From G963708325 sp963708325 (GTDB taxonomy: Bacteria; Actinomycetota; Thermoleophilia; Solirubrobacterales; 70-9), in contig OY970203.1 of NCBI GenBank assembly GCA_963708325.1, positions 496,001-560,000 of the forward strand: a stretch of DNA of 64,000 bases, read 5' to 3'. Under the pieces are notes generated by a model, which saw only the letters and a program-made list of their open reading frames with translations, ran no database searches and was not told where the DNA came from. Both the position numbers and the translations under genes were made by a program. Shown here in pieces: positions 33,826 to 41,750 of this stretch; the stretch's first letter is position 1, and each line of letters opens with the position of its first letter.

Positions 33826-35238
33826 ATGGTAGCCAGGCTCGACCCGGCTCCACGCAGCTCGTCCGCTACATTCGCGCGCGTGTCCGGTGCCCCCGGTACG
33901 CGTCCGGCGGTCAGCGTGATCGTGCCCTTCTTCGGCGACGCCGGGTCGGCCCGCTCCACGCGGACGGCGCTCGAGCGATTGGACCTAGGCGACGTGGACG
34001 AGCTGATCGTGGTGGACAACACCGCCGACGAGATCTACGTCCGCACGGAGGCGGCGCAACCGGTCAGGGCGATCGCGGCGGCAGTGAAGCGGTCCGCCTA
34101 CGCCGCCCGGAACATCGGGGCAGAGGAGGCTTCGAATGAATGGCTGCTGTTTCTCGACGCCGACTGCCACCCAAGTTCGACCCTTCTCGACGATTACTTC
34201 CGCGAGCCGATCGATGCGCGCTGCGGCGCCCTCGCCGGCGAGATCGTCGGAGACCCGCGGCAGCCCGGCCTGGCGGCGCGTTACGCCCGCGCCCGCAGTC
34301 TCCTCAGCCTGTCAGCGGGCCGCGGCCATCCCCACATGCCGGCGGCCGTTACGGCGAACGTGCTCGTTCGGCGCGAGGCATGGGCCTCGATCACCGGTTT
34401 CTGCGAGGGGATGCGCGCCGCCGCCGGGGACGTGGATTTCTCGTGGCGCCTCCAGCGCGCCGGGTGGAAGCTCGGCTTTCGTCCGAAAGCAAGAATCGAG
34501 CACGAGCACCGCGGCACAGTGTCGGCGCTGCTCCGCCAGGTGCTTCGCAACGCGAGCGGCGCCGCCTGGCTCAACCGCCGCCACCCGGGCTCGCTGCCGC
34601 CGCCACCGCTGCTCGCGGCGCTTGCCCGGGCGCTGGCCGGAACGATCGGGTTCGCGCTTATCGCGCAGTTCGATAGGGCGTCCTTCAAGGCGATCGACGG
34701 GCTGGTCGCGATCAGCGAACGGATCGGCCGGCTCGCCGACAACGCGCCACGAGCGTTACCGACACCGGCCGAAGCCAGCCCTGCGGTCACCGTCGTGCTC
34801 ACCAGCTTCCCCGAACGCACCGGTCCCACCGCCCCTGGGCGGATCGGCCGCGCCGATGGCGTCATTCGGATCGAGGCCGAGACGCGCGCCGACGACGCGG
34901 CATGGCAGGCCGCGCGACCGCTCTCGCCGCACTTTTGGGAGGACGAGGGACCGATCACGCACGCGATCGACCTCGGCTGGCTCATCCTGCGACATCCGAT
35001 CCGCACCGTCCGTGACGTGGTGTCGGGACCGAGACACGCCGATCCTGCGAGAACCCCCCTTCGCCGCATCGCTCCTGCTTCGCGCAGGATCGCCGGCAGC
35101 AGCACCGGCCGCATTCTGGCCGGACCCGACGAGCGATCGCGGCTCGACGCCGAGCGCCTCGCCCGTCTGCTCGGGCTCGCCCTGGAGAACCTGCCAGCGG
35201 GCGGGCACACCACCGCGGTCAACGCATCCGGTAGCTAG
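33826..35238 (+). CDS. GT2 glycosyltransferase with C-terminal extension
   Basis: In the 470-residue protein the first 230 residues are a GT-A domain: AVSVIVPFFGDAGSARSTRT, DELIVVDNTADEIYV, AYAARNIGAEEASNEWLLFL with DADCHP, and ITGFCEGMRAAAGDVDFSWR. A hydrophobic segment follows (LLAALARALAGTIGFALIAQ). The last 200 residues have no domain I recognise, though AWQAARPLSPHFWEDEG and DLGWLILRHPIRTVRDV resemble other glycosyltransferase tails. ATG is used; GTG at 33880 is an alternative start. It is divergent from the Wzy-like gene, with only 8 bp between starts, so a promoter must lie within coding sequence. Confidence 0.87.
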   Translation: MVARLDPAPRSSSATFARVSGAPGTRPAVSVIVPFFGDAGSARSTRTALERLDLGDVDELIVVDNTADEIYVRTEAAQPVRAIAAAVKRSAYAARNIGAEEASNEWLLFLDADCHPSSTLLDDYFREPIDARCGALAGEIVGDPRQPGLAARYARARSLLSLSAGRGHPHMPAAVTANVLVRREAWASITGFCEGMRAAAGDVDFSWRLQRAGWKLGFRPKARIEHEHRGTVSALLRQVLRNASGAAWLNRRHPGSLPPPPLLAALARALAGTIGFALIAQFDRASFKAIDGLVAISERIGRLADNAPRALPTPAEASPAVTVVLTSFPERTGPTAPGRIGRADGVIRIEAETRADDAAWQAARPLSPHFWEDEGPITHAIDLGWLILRHPIRTVRDVVSGPRHADPARTPLRRIAPASRRIAGSSTGRILAGPDERSRLDAERLARLLGLALENLPAGGHTTAVNASGS

Positions 35239-35250
35239 ACTCGGCGGCCG

Positions 35251-36813
35251 ATGCCGCGCTTGCCAGGGAGGCATACGGCCCCCCCTGCCCGGAGGCGGCG
35301 CTCGACCGGGCTAATGGCGGTTGGCTTCGCCTGCGTGACCTCCGTCGCTGCGCTCACCTGGCAGACGCAACCGACGGCAAGCGCGGCGGCCGGGACCACG
35401 GTGATCGCCACGACCGTGGATCCGCACAGCCCGAAGATCGGCGTGCCTCGCCACTTCGGCGGCCTCTCACTCGAGTATGCCCACGTATTTGGTGCTTTCG
35501 GCAGCCCGGCAACGACGGGTCAAACGGACGCGCCCCTGGCGCAGCTGTTTCGGAACGTCACGGACGCCGGCGCGGGCGCGCCAACGTTGCGGATCGGTGG
35601 CGGCAGCGGCGACGAATCGTGGTGGAACCCGGACGGAGAGCCTCGACCGAACGGGATCAACTATGACCTCAACCAGGACTTTGTCGCGGCGCTGCGGGAT
35701 TTCCGGACACTCACCCACCTACCGCTGATCCTCGTGCTGAACATGGCCTCCAACCGCCCCGGGATTGCGGTGGACTGGGCGCGAGCGGCGCTGAACGGGC
35801 TCGGGCGCCGGGCGATCAGGGCGTTCGAGATCGGCAACGAACCCGACATCTACAAGCAGCGGGGGTTCGGATCGGGCAAGGCCCGGCCGAGCGGCTGGGG
35901 CTTCGCCAATTACCTCGACGAGCTGGGGCGCTTCATGCGGCGCCTGAAGGGCCTGCGAAGCTGGCTGCCGCTGGCGGCACCCGGCGCCTGCTGCAAGCGA
36001 TCGTGGGACAGCCCCGGACTGCCGCGGATCTTCGATCGCGCCCGCGGTCGGCTGTCGCTGATCACCTACCACCACTACCCGTCGTGCTACCAAGGACAGA
36101 TCGCTCTGAAGGACATGATGAGCGACGAGCTGCTTGCGTTCGGCGTCAACCGTCTCGCCCCGGACGCGAAGATCGCGAAGAGGCACGGCCTCGGGGTGCG
36201 GTTGACCGAGACCACGCCGAACGCCTGCGCCGAGGACTCGCGCTACGCGACCGCGCTATGGGCCTTGGACTGGATGTACGACCTCGTATTCCACGGCCTC
36301 AAGGGAGCCGACTTCCACCAGATCGGAAGCAACCCATTCACGGTGGACTACGTCAACAACCCGCTCGACCCGCATTACGAGGTCTCCGCCGGACCCCTCT
36401 ACTACGCGATGCTGATGTTCGCCCGGGCGACGAGTCATGGGGCACACCTCTTGCCGGAGGCGACGCTGAACGAGCGACGCGGTCAGGGGGCGAACACCCG
36501 CGTCTGGGCGGCCGTGGACGGCTCGGGAGACCTTCGCGTGCTGCTGCTCAACAAGGGACCGAAGGGCGGCTGGGCGGTCATCAAGGCCCCGGGACCGTTC
36601 CGGGGTGGCTCACTCCAGCGACTGCGCGGGCAGGACCCGGAGCAGCGAAACGGAGTGACGCTCGCCGGGCAGTCCGTCGCCAACCCCTCGCGTACCGGGA
36701 ACCTCGAGGGGGGCAAGGTGGTGCAGCAGATCCCGAGAGGGAACGGAGGCAACTACCGCTTCCGCCTGCCGGGTTTCAGCGCAGCGCTGCTTATCGTCCA
36801 CCACAAGCGCTGA
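35251..36813 (+). CDS. Secreted GH79-like glycoside hydrolase
   Basis: GH79 includes beta-glucuronidases and heparanases. The 520-residue protein has a basic signal sequence (about residues 20-45). Its TIM-barrel begins GGLSLEYAHVFGAFG. RAFEIGNEPDIY contains the likely acid/base Glu197 and VRLTETTPNACAED the likely nucleophile Glu320. A C-terminal beta domain (TRVWAAVDGSGDLRVLLLNK) matches the family. It starts 12 bp after the GT2 gene. In a polysaccharide cluster it may trim or release the polymer (inference); a glucuronidase specificity is not proven. Confidence 0.85.
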   Translation: MPRLPGRHTAPPARRRRSTGLMAVGFACVTSVAALTWQTQPTASAAAGTTVIATTVDPHSPKIGVPRHFGGLSLEYAHVFGAFGSPATTGQTDAPLAQLFRNVTDAGAGAPTLRIGGGSGDESWWNPDGEPRPNGINYDLNQDFVAALRDFRTLTHLPLILVLNMASNRPGIAVDWARAALNGLGRRAIRAFEIGNEPDIYKQRGFGSGKARPSGWGFANYLDELGRFMRRLKGLRSWLPLAAPGACCKRSWDSPGLPRIFDRARGRLSLITYHHYPSCYQGQIALKDMMSDELLAFGVNRLAPDAKIAKRHGLGVRLTETTPNACAEDSRYATALWALDWMYDLVFHGLKGADFHQIGSNPFTVDYVNNPLDPHYEVSAGPLYYAMLMFARATSHGAHLLPEATLNERRGQGANTRVWAAVDGSGDLRVLLLNKGPKGGWAVIKAPGPFRGGSLQRLRGQDPEQRNGVTLAGQSVANPSRTGNLEGGKVVQQIPRGNGGNYRFRLPGFSAALLIVHHKR

Positions 36814-36834
36814 TCCGCGGTGGACGGCCACTGT

Positions 36835-36849
36835 CGGTCAGGATGACCG
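36835..36849. terminator. Small hairpin between convergent GH79-like and GT2 genes
   Basis: CGGTCA-GGA-TGACCG forms a 6-bp stem that overlaps the stop codon of the minus-strand GT2 gene and follows the GH79-like stop by 21 bp. Position between convergent genes suggests a bidirectional terminator, but the stem is short and no T tract follows. Confidence 0.3.
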
Positions 36850-37707
36850 CAGCGAGAGCCGTGCCCACAACGAGCCCGCCATCCTTCCCGCGTATTCGAG
36901 CCGCGCCAAGCGCAGCATGCGGCGCCGCATCCTCGGCTCGATCGATTCGGGGTCCACGCCGAAGCGCCGCAGACCCCAGTCGCCACGAAACAGCGGCCCC
37001 GGGTGCCGCCAATGGTCGCCCCCTTCGCGGCCGTGCACGAGATGAAGGTGCCGCTCGGAGTGGGCCTGGGCGGCCGCGCGTCGGAACATCGTCCGCAGGC
37101 TGGTCTCGGCCGGGTGTGTGACCACAGCCCGCGGACACCATCCGATTGCGAAGCCGGCCGCCGTGGCACGCAGGCAGATGTCCACGTCCTCGCCGATGTG
37201 CCGAAACGAGGCGTCGAACCCGCCAACCGACTCGAAGGCGTCCCGCCTCATCCCCATGTTGGCCGTCGCCGACCAGCCTTCCTGCGTCACCCAGTAGCGC
37301 TGCCGGAAGCGCCACAGGGCCTCGAGTCGGTCCAGGGGCGTAGGCGGATCGCCGACCGCGACGCGCACCTCGCCGCCCACCAGCGGCGCGTGGGCAAGGC
37401 AGGCGGTCAGCTCGGTCAGCCAGGTCGGCTCTGTGACGCAGTCGGCGTCGGTGAAAGCGAGCAACTCGCCACGCGCCGCGGCGGTCGCCCGGTTGCGGGC
37501 CCGCGCCCGCCCCGGTTCCCTTTCGCTGACGACGCTTGCCCCCCAGCGGCGCGCCACCTCCGCCGAGCGGTCGCTCGACCCGTTGTCGGCTACCACCACC
37601 TCGAAGTCTTCGCGTGCCATGTCCTGGCGCTCGATGCTGTCGAGCAGAGCCGGGAGCTCCCGCTCGCCGTCACGCACGGGGACGATCACGCTGACGCGCG
37701 GGGCCAT
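36838..37707 (-). CDS. GT2 glycosyltransferase
   Basis: A 289-residue GT-A protein. VSVIVPVRDGERELPALLDS, FEVVVADNGSSDRSAEVARR, GRARARNRATAAARGELLAF and TDADCVTEPTWL define the donor site. ANMGMRRDAFESVGGFD and IGEDVDICLRATAAG (ED motif) follow. HPAETSLRTMFRRAAAQAHS is the C-terminal helical block of the family. It starts 3 bp after another GT2 on the same strand, so the two are one unit. No donor can be named. Confidence 0.9.
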   Translation of the reverse strand: MAPRVSVIVPVRDGERELPALLDSIERQDMAREDFEVVVADNGSSDRSAEVARRWGASVVSEREPGRARARNRATAAARGELLAFTDADCVTEPTWLTELTACLAHAPLVGGEVRVAVGDPPTPLDRLEALWRFRQRYWVTQEGWSATANMGMRRDAFESVGGFDASFRHIGEDVDICLRATAAGFAIGWCPRAVVTHPAETSLRTMFRRAAAQAHSERHLHLVHGREGGDHWRHPGPLFRGDWGLRRFGVDPESIEPRMRRRMLRLARLEYAGRMAGSLWARLSLRSS

Positions 37708-37710
37708 CGG

Positions 37711-38679
37711 TCAGATCACGAGCGTCCGGTAGCGGATCGCGCCCCTGACGACCGCCCCCATCTCGATCGCGTCGTGCACCAGGTAGTAGGGAAGGACGAG
37801 AACTCTCGTCTGCTCCGCCCGAACGCGGTCCAGCGCGTGGCGAAAGTAGGGCGCCGCGAGCCAGATCCGCAGGGCCGCAAGACGACGGGGCAGAAGGGCC
37901 GCGATCAGGAGACGGAGAAGTCCCTGGTGGCGCACCTCCCAGAAAACGCCGTTGTGAAGTGCCGCCGACCGCAGGCCGGGGTGTCGGGCGAACATCAGCA
38001 TCGCCTCGGTCCAGCTGGCGGCGCGGCGCAGCTTGCCCACCGGCCCGAGCCGGTGGACGGCGTGAAAGACCCGCGCGTCGGCCGCGAACGCGGGCTCGGC
38101 CCCCGCCTCGATCGCCCGCCAGGCGAGGTCGCAGTCCTCGCCGCGAGGACCCGGGAAGGCGGCGCTGTCAAAGCCGCCCAGCTGTTCGAGCAGCTGGCGC
38201 GGGTAGAAGATGTTGCAGGTCTCGTAGTAGGGGCCGGGGCCGTAGACCTCGATCGTGTAGGAGAACGGGCCCTGAAGCTCCATCTCTGCGGGGATCGGTT
38301 CGGTGCGGCCCTGCACGAAGCTGCCGGGGCGGCCGGAGCATGCTGCCAGCCCGGCTGCCAACCAGCCGGGTGACGCGACGCAGTCGTCGTCTATGAAGGC
38401 GATCGTCGGGGCCTTTGCCCTCTGCCAGCCAAGGTTGCGGGAGCCCCCTGGGCCGATCGGCCGTTCGTTTCGAAGGGCTGCGAGGTTCATCCGGCCGCAG
38501 GCGATCTCGCGGTCGAGCACGGCATGCGTTTCGTCGCTGGACGCGTCGTCCACGACGATCACCTCGAAGGTCTCCAGCCCCGCGGCCTGCGCGGCCAGCG
38601 ACTGCAGCAGGCTCTCCAGCCGGGCGGCGCGATCCCGCGTCACCACCACGATGGAGGCTTCAGGCCTGTCCCGATCCAT
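37711..38679 (-). CDS. GT2 glycosyltransferase with RTLVI C-terminal signature
   Basis: The 322-residue protein has ASIVVVTRDRAARLESLLQS, FEVIVVDDASSDETHAVLD, GPGGSRNLGWQRAKAPTIAF and IDDDCVASPGWL (DDD metal motif). YYETCNIFYPRQLLEQLGGF and GPRGEDCDLAWRAIEAGAEP hold the acceptor-side motifs. The C-terminal third is hydrophobic/basic and ends GAIRYRTLVI, close to endings of two other GT2 proteins here. ATG is preferred over an in-frame start 9 codons upstream. It is divergent from the next GT2 with about 60 bp between. Confidence 0.9.
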   Translation of the reverse strand: MDRDRPEASIVVVTRDRAARLESLLQSLAAQAAGLETFEVIVVDDASSDETHAVLDREIACGRMNLAALRNERPIGPGGSRNLGWQRAKAPTIAFIDDDCVASPGWLAAGLAACSGRPGSFVQGRTEPIPAEMELQGPFSYTIEVYGPGPYYETCNIFYPRQLLEQLGGFDSAAFPGPRGEDCDLAWRAIEAGAEPAFAADARVFHAVHRLGPVGKLRRAASWTEAMLMFARHPGLRSAALHNGVFWEVRHQGLLRLLIAALLPRRLAALRIWLAAPYFRHALDRVRAEQTRVLVLPYYLVHDAIEMGAVVRGAIRYRTLVI

Positions 38680-38739
38680 GGCGGCTGAGGGTATTGACCT
38701 CGCCACGGGAGCGCTCGGTCACGCATAATCGGGGCCGCC

Positions 38740-39750
38740 TTGATCGAAGCATCCGCAGAAACGGCCGAGCGACACCCGAACGGGCCGGCGATCTCCGTCG
38801 TGGTCCCCTCACGCGACCGCCCGATCCGGCTGCTCTGGCTGCTCAACGCGCTGGAGGAGCAGACCCTCGACCGCTCGCGCTGGGAGGTGGTCGTCGGCCA
38901 CGACTCTTCCGGCCCGGAGACCGAGACTCTGCTGCGCGACCATCCGCTCGCCCGGGCCGGACACCTCCGCCACGTCTCCCAGCGCCCCGGCTCGGTGACC
39001 GCGGCCGGCAACCGCAACGCCGCCTGGCGCCTCGCCCGCGGCCGCTTCATCCTCTTCACGGACGACGACTGCAGACCCCCGGCTGAGTGGCTGTCCCGGG
39101 CGCTCGAGGCCGCGCTGCGGCATCCGGACTCGATCGTCCAGGGCAGGACGGAGCCGGATCCGGAGGAATGGCGGATGACTACGGCGCCCCACTTCCTCAG
39201 CCAGTACATCCTCTCCCCGCCCACCGGCTTTGCCGAGACCTGCAACATCATCTACCCGCGAGGGCTGCTCGAACGGGTAGGCGGCTTCGACGACGCGCTG
39301 AACGCAGGAGAGGGCGAGGACACCGACCTGGCGCTGCGGGCAAAGCGCGTTGGGGCGCAGTGGGTCGGCGCGCCCGAGGTCGTCACCTACCACGCCGTCC
39401 ACGAGCAGACCCTCTGGCAGCGTGTTCGCTGGTCGTTTCGCTGGCGCTCGCTTCCACAGCTCGTGAAGACCCACCCCGAGACCCGCAGCGACTTCCCCGC
39501 CCGCTACTTCTGGAAGCGGACCCACATCTGGCTCCCCCTAGCCGTGCTGGGCCTTCTGCTCGGCCGCAAGCGGTCAGCGTTGATCCTCCTCGCGGCGCCG
39601 TGGGCCGCATCGGGCTGGCCGGACCACGGTAAACACCCACGTGGGGTGCTGCGTTCCCTGTCCGAGCTTCCCGGCCGGCTCGCGATCGACCTGAGCGAGT
39701 TCGCCGCGATGGTGTGGGGCAGCATCAAACACCGAACGCTGTTGCTCTGA
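38740..39750 (+). CDS. GT2 glycosyltransferase with RTLLL C-terminal signature
   Basis: The 336-residue protein has AISVVVPSRDRPIRLLWLLN, WEVVVGHDSSGPETETLL, AAGNRNAAWRLARGRFILFT, DDDCRPPAEWL, AETCNIIYPRGLLERVGGF and GEGEDTDLALRAKRVGAQW. The tail contains membrane-like segments (HIWLPLAVLGLLLGRKRSAL) and ends GSIKHRTLLL. It resembles the GT2 on the opposite strand just upstream, so the two may be divergent duplicates (inference). The start is TTG. Donor unknown. Confidence 0.88.
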   Translation: MIEASAETAERHPNGPAISVVVPSRDRPIRLLWLLNALEEQTLDRSRWEVVVGHDSSGPETETLLRDHPLARAGHLRHVSQRPGSVTAAGNRNAAWRLARGRFILFTDDDCRPPAEWLSRALEAALRHPDSIVQGRTEPDPEEWRMTTAPHFLSQYILSPPTGFAETCNIIYPRGLLERVGGFDDALNAGEGEDTDLALRAKRVGAQWVGAPEVVTYHAVHEQTLWQRVRWSFRWRSLPQLVKTHPETRSDFPARYFWKRTHIWLPLAVLGLLLGRKRSALILLAAPWAASGWPDHGKHPRGVLRSLSELPGRLAIDLSEFAAMVWGSIKHRTLLL

Positions 39751-39785
39751 GGGGAGCTACCGGCGTGCGACCAGCCCGGGTGCTG

Positions 39786-40598
39786 TCAGCGGCGGAACGC
39801 CAGGCGCGGATGTTTCGAGAAGAAGCGCAACATGCTGGCAATGTGATGGCGGCGCGCGGCCGACGACGCGATCCATCCGCGTGACGGATCGCTCGCCCGC
39901 TCGTAGCCGTGCTGGAGCGCCACCCCGGGGACGTACCACGTCTGCCATCCCGCGCGCCCACAGCGCAGGCACAGGTCGACGTCTTCCAGGTAGACGAAGA
40001 AGCGCTCATCAAACCCCCCCATCGCGTCCCAGGCCGACCGATTGACGAGCAGCGCCGCGCCGATCGCCCAGTCCACGACACGCGGCTCCTCGCCGACGGG
40101 AAGCGACAGGTATCGCTCGGCGGCCCGCCGTGCGATCGGGAGGTGCCGCGCCGCCGATGAATGTCCGGCCATCGCCAGCACGCTCGGGAACGGTCGTACG
40201 GAGGACTGAACGCTGCCGTCGGGCGAGAGCAGACGGGGCGCGACGATCCCGGCAGCGGGCAACTCACGCAGGAAGTCCCAGAGCCGCCGGACCGCGTCGG
40301 CTGAATCCACCTGCACGTCGGGATTGAGCACGAAGACGTCGTGCCCGGGGGCGTGTGCTGCGCCAATATTCATCGACGGGCCGTAGCCGCGGTTACGCTC
40401 GTTGGCAATCACCGTGAGCGATCCCGCGTCCCGCTCCCGCTCCCGCTCGTGAAGGAACTCCGCGCTGCCGTCGGACGATGCGTTGTCGACGACCACCACG
40501 CGCGCCTCCAGCTCCCTGGCCACGCCGACGAGCGGCTCGAGGCTTTTCCGAAGGTGATGAAGCTCGTTCGTGTTGACCACCACGAAGGCGAGCCTCAC
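39786..40598 (-). CDS. GT2 glycosyltransferase, rhamnosyltransferase-like
   Basis: The 270-residue protein has FVVVNTNELHHLRKSLEPLV, ARVVVVDNASSDGSAEFLHE, ANERNRGYGPSMNIGAAHAP and HDVFVLNPDVQVDSADAVRR. The NPDV replacing DxD is typical of WbbL-like rhamnosyltransferases. GAALLVNRSAWDAMGGFDER and FVYLEDVDLCLRCGRAGWQT complete the family pattern. The GTG start shares one base with the epimerase stop (TAGTG), so translation is coupled. Together they may form and transfer a 6-deoxyhexose (inference). Confidence 0.9.
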   Translation of the reverse strand: MRLAFVVVNTNELHHLRKSLEPLVGVARELEARVVVVDNASSDGSAEFLHERERERDAGSLTVIANERNRGYGPSMNIGAAHAPGHDVFVLNPDVQVDSADAVRRLWDFLRELPAAGIVAPRLLSPDGSVQSSVRPFPSVLAMAGHSSAARHLPIARRAAERYLSLPVGEEPRVVDWAIGAALLVNRSAWDAMGGFDERFFVYLEDVDLCLRCGRAGWQTWYVPGVALQHGYERASDPSRGWIASSAARRHHIASMLRFFSKHPRLAFRR

Positions 40599-41722
40599 TA
40601 GAGAATCAGCCCCCGCTTCTCAAGCTCCGCCGTGGCAAGCGCCGTCCTGTCCTCTGCCGCCGGTGACTCGGTCCTGATCCATTCGGCGAGGTCACGAAGC
40701 GCTTCCGGGAGCCGAACCTGCGGTTCGAAGCCGAGCCGCTCGCGGATGGCGGATATGTCCGCGAAACAGTGGCGCACGTCACCCTGGCGAAACCGCCCGG
40801 CGACATCGGGCTCCAGGTCTTCGCCCAGCTCGCTGGCGAGCTGGCGGGCGACGTCCAGGACCGTGGACGGCGTCCCCGTCCCGACGTTGAGGGCCAACCC
40901 GTCGACGTCCACCCGGTCCAGAGCCAGCTCGAACGCCCTGGCGACGTCGGAGACGTCGACGAAGTCCCGCGACTGCAGGCCGTCCTCGAAGACGACCGGC
41001 GGCCTTCCGGCGAGCAGTCGGCTGGCGAAGATCGCTGCCACTCCGGTGTACGGATTGGACAGCGACTGCCTCGCTCCGACGACGTTGAACAGGCGCAGGG
41101 CAAGCGCGCGGATGCCGAAGCTGCGCCCGAACACGAGGCAAAGCTCCTCCTGGTCGCGCTTGGTCGTCGCATACACGGAGTCGGGCTCGAGGTGGGCCAG
41201 CTCCCCGGTCGGAAGCGGTCTTGCCGGGGATCCGCAGCGGACGCAGACGGGCTCCCATTCGCGGCGCTCAAGCGCGTCGCGGGAACGGGTCACCCGGCTG
41301 TTCTCGTCGCCGCAACTGTCGCACGCGTACTGCCCTTCGCCGTAGATCGACATCGACGAGGCGACGACGAGCGATGCGACTCTATCCCGGACGGCCGCCA
41401 GTCGCTCCAGCAGCCTTGCCGTCCCGAGGCAGTTGTCGCTGACGTACCCGCCGACCTCGTACATCGACTGCCCGACCCCGACCTTCGCTGCCAGGTGGAC
41501 GACGGCCTCCACGCCGTCCAACGCGCCGTTCAGGGTCGCTTCGTCGAGGACCGAGCCCGGGACGTACTCAGCGTCAGGGTTTCGATGGCCGTGCCCCGTG
41601 CCGTGGACCTGGGCCTCGAGGCTGTCGAGCACGCGAACCCGGCGCCCTGCCTCGACGAGCCGGTCGACGAGGTGGGACCCGATGAACCCCGCGCCACCCG
41701 TGACCAGAACAGCTTCGCTCAT
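40598..41722 (-). CDS. NAD-dependent sugar epimerase/dehydratase with CxxC insert
   Basis: The 374-residue extended SDR has VLVTGGAGFIGSHLVDRLVE (NAD site), VHLAAKVGVGQSMYEV, SSMSIYGEG and YATTKRDQEELC (catalytic Tyr and Lys). A 60-residue insert after SIYGEG contains CDSCGDE and CVRCGSP, four Cys spaced for zinc. Such an insert is known from dTDP-L-rhamnose 4-epimerase/Wbi-type enzymes. The C-terminal block is VARAFELALDRVDVDGLALN and GTGTPSTVLDVA. The exact substrate is uncertain. It lies between the Wzz/kinase gene (28 bp) and a coupled GT2. Confidence 0.9.
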   Translation of the reverse strand: MSEAVLVTGGAGFIGSHLVDRLVEAGRRVRVLDSLEAQVHGTGHGHRNPDAEYVPGSVLDEATLNGALDGVEAVVHLAAKVGVGQSMYEVGGYVSDNCLGTARLLERLAAVRDRVASLVVASSMSIYGEGQYACDSCGDENSRVTRSRDALERREWEPVCVRCGSPARPLPTGELAHLEPDSVYATTKRDQEELCLVFGRSFGIRALALRLFNVVGARQSLSNPYTGVAAIFASRLLAGRPPVVFEDGLQSRDFVDVSDVARAFELALDRVDVDGLALNVGTGTPSTVLDVARQLASELGEDLEPDVAGRFRQGDVRHCFADISAIRERLGFEPQVRLPEALRDLAEWIRTESPAAEDRTALATAELEKRGLIL

Positions 41723-41750
41723 CTAGCAGAATCCCCGGGCGTGGCCCTGG

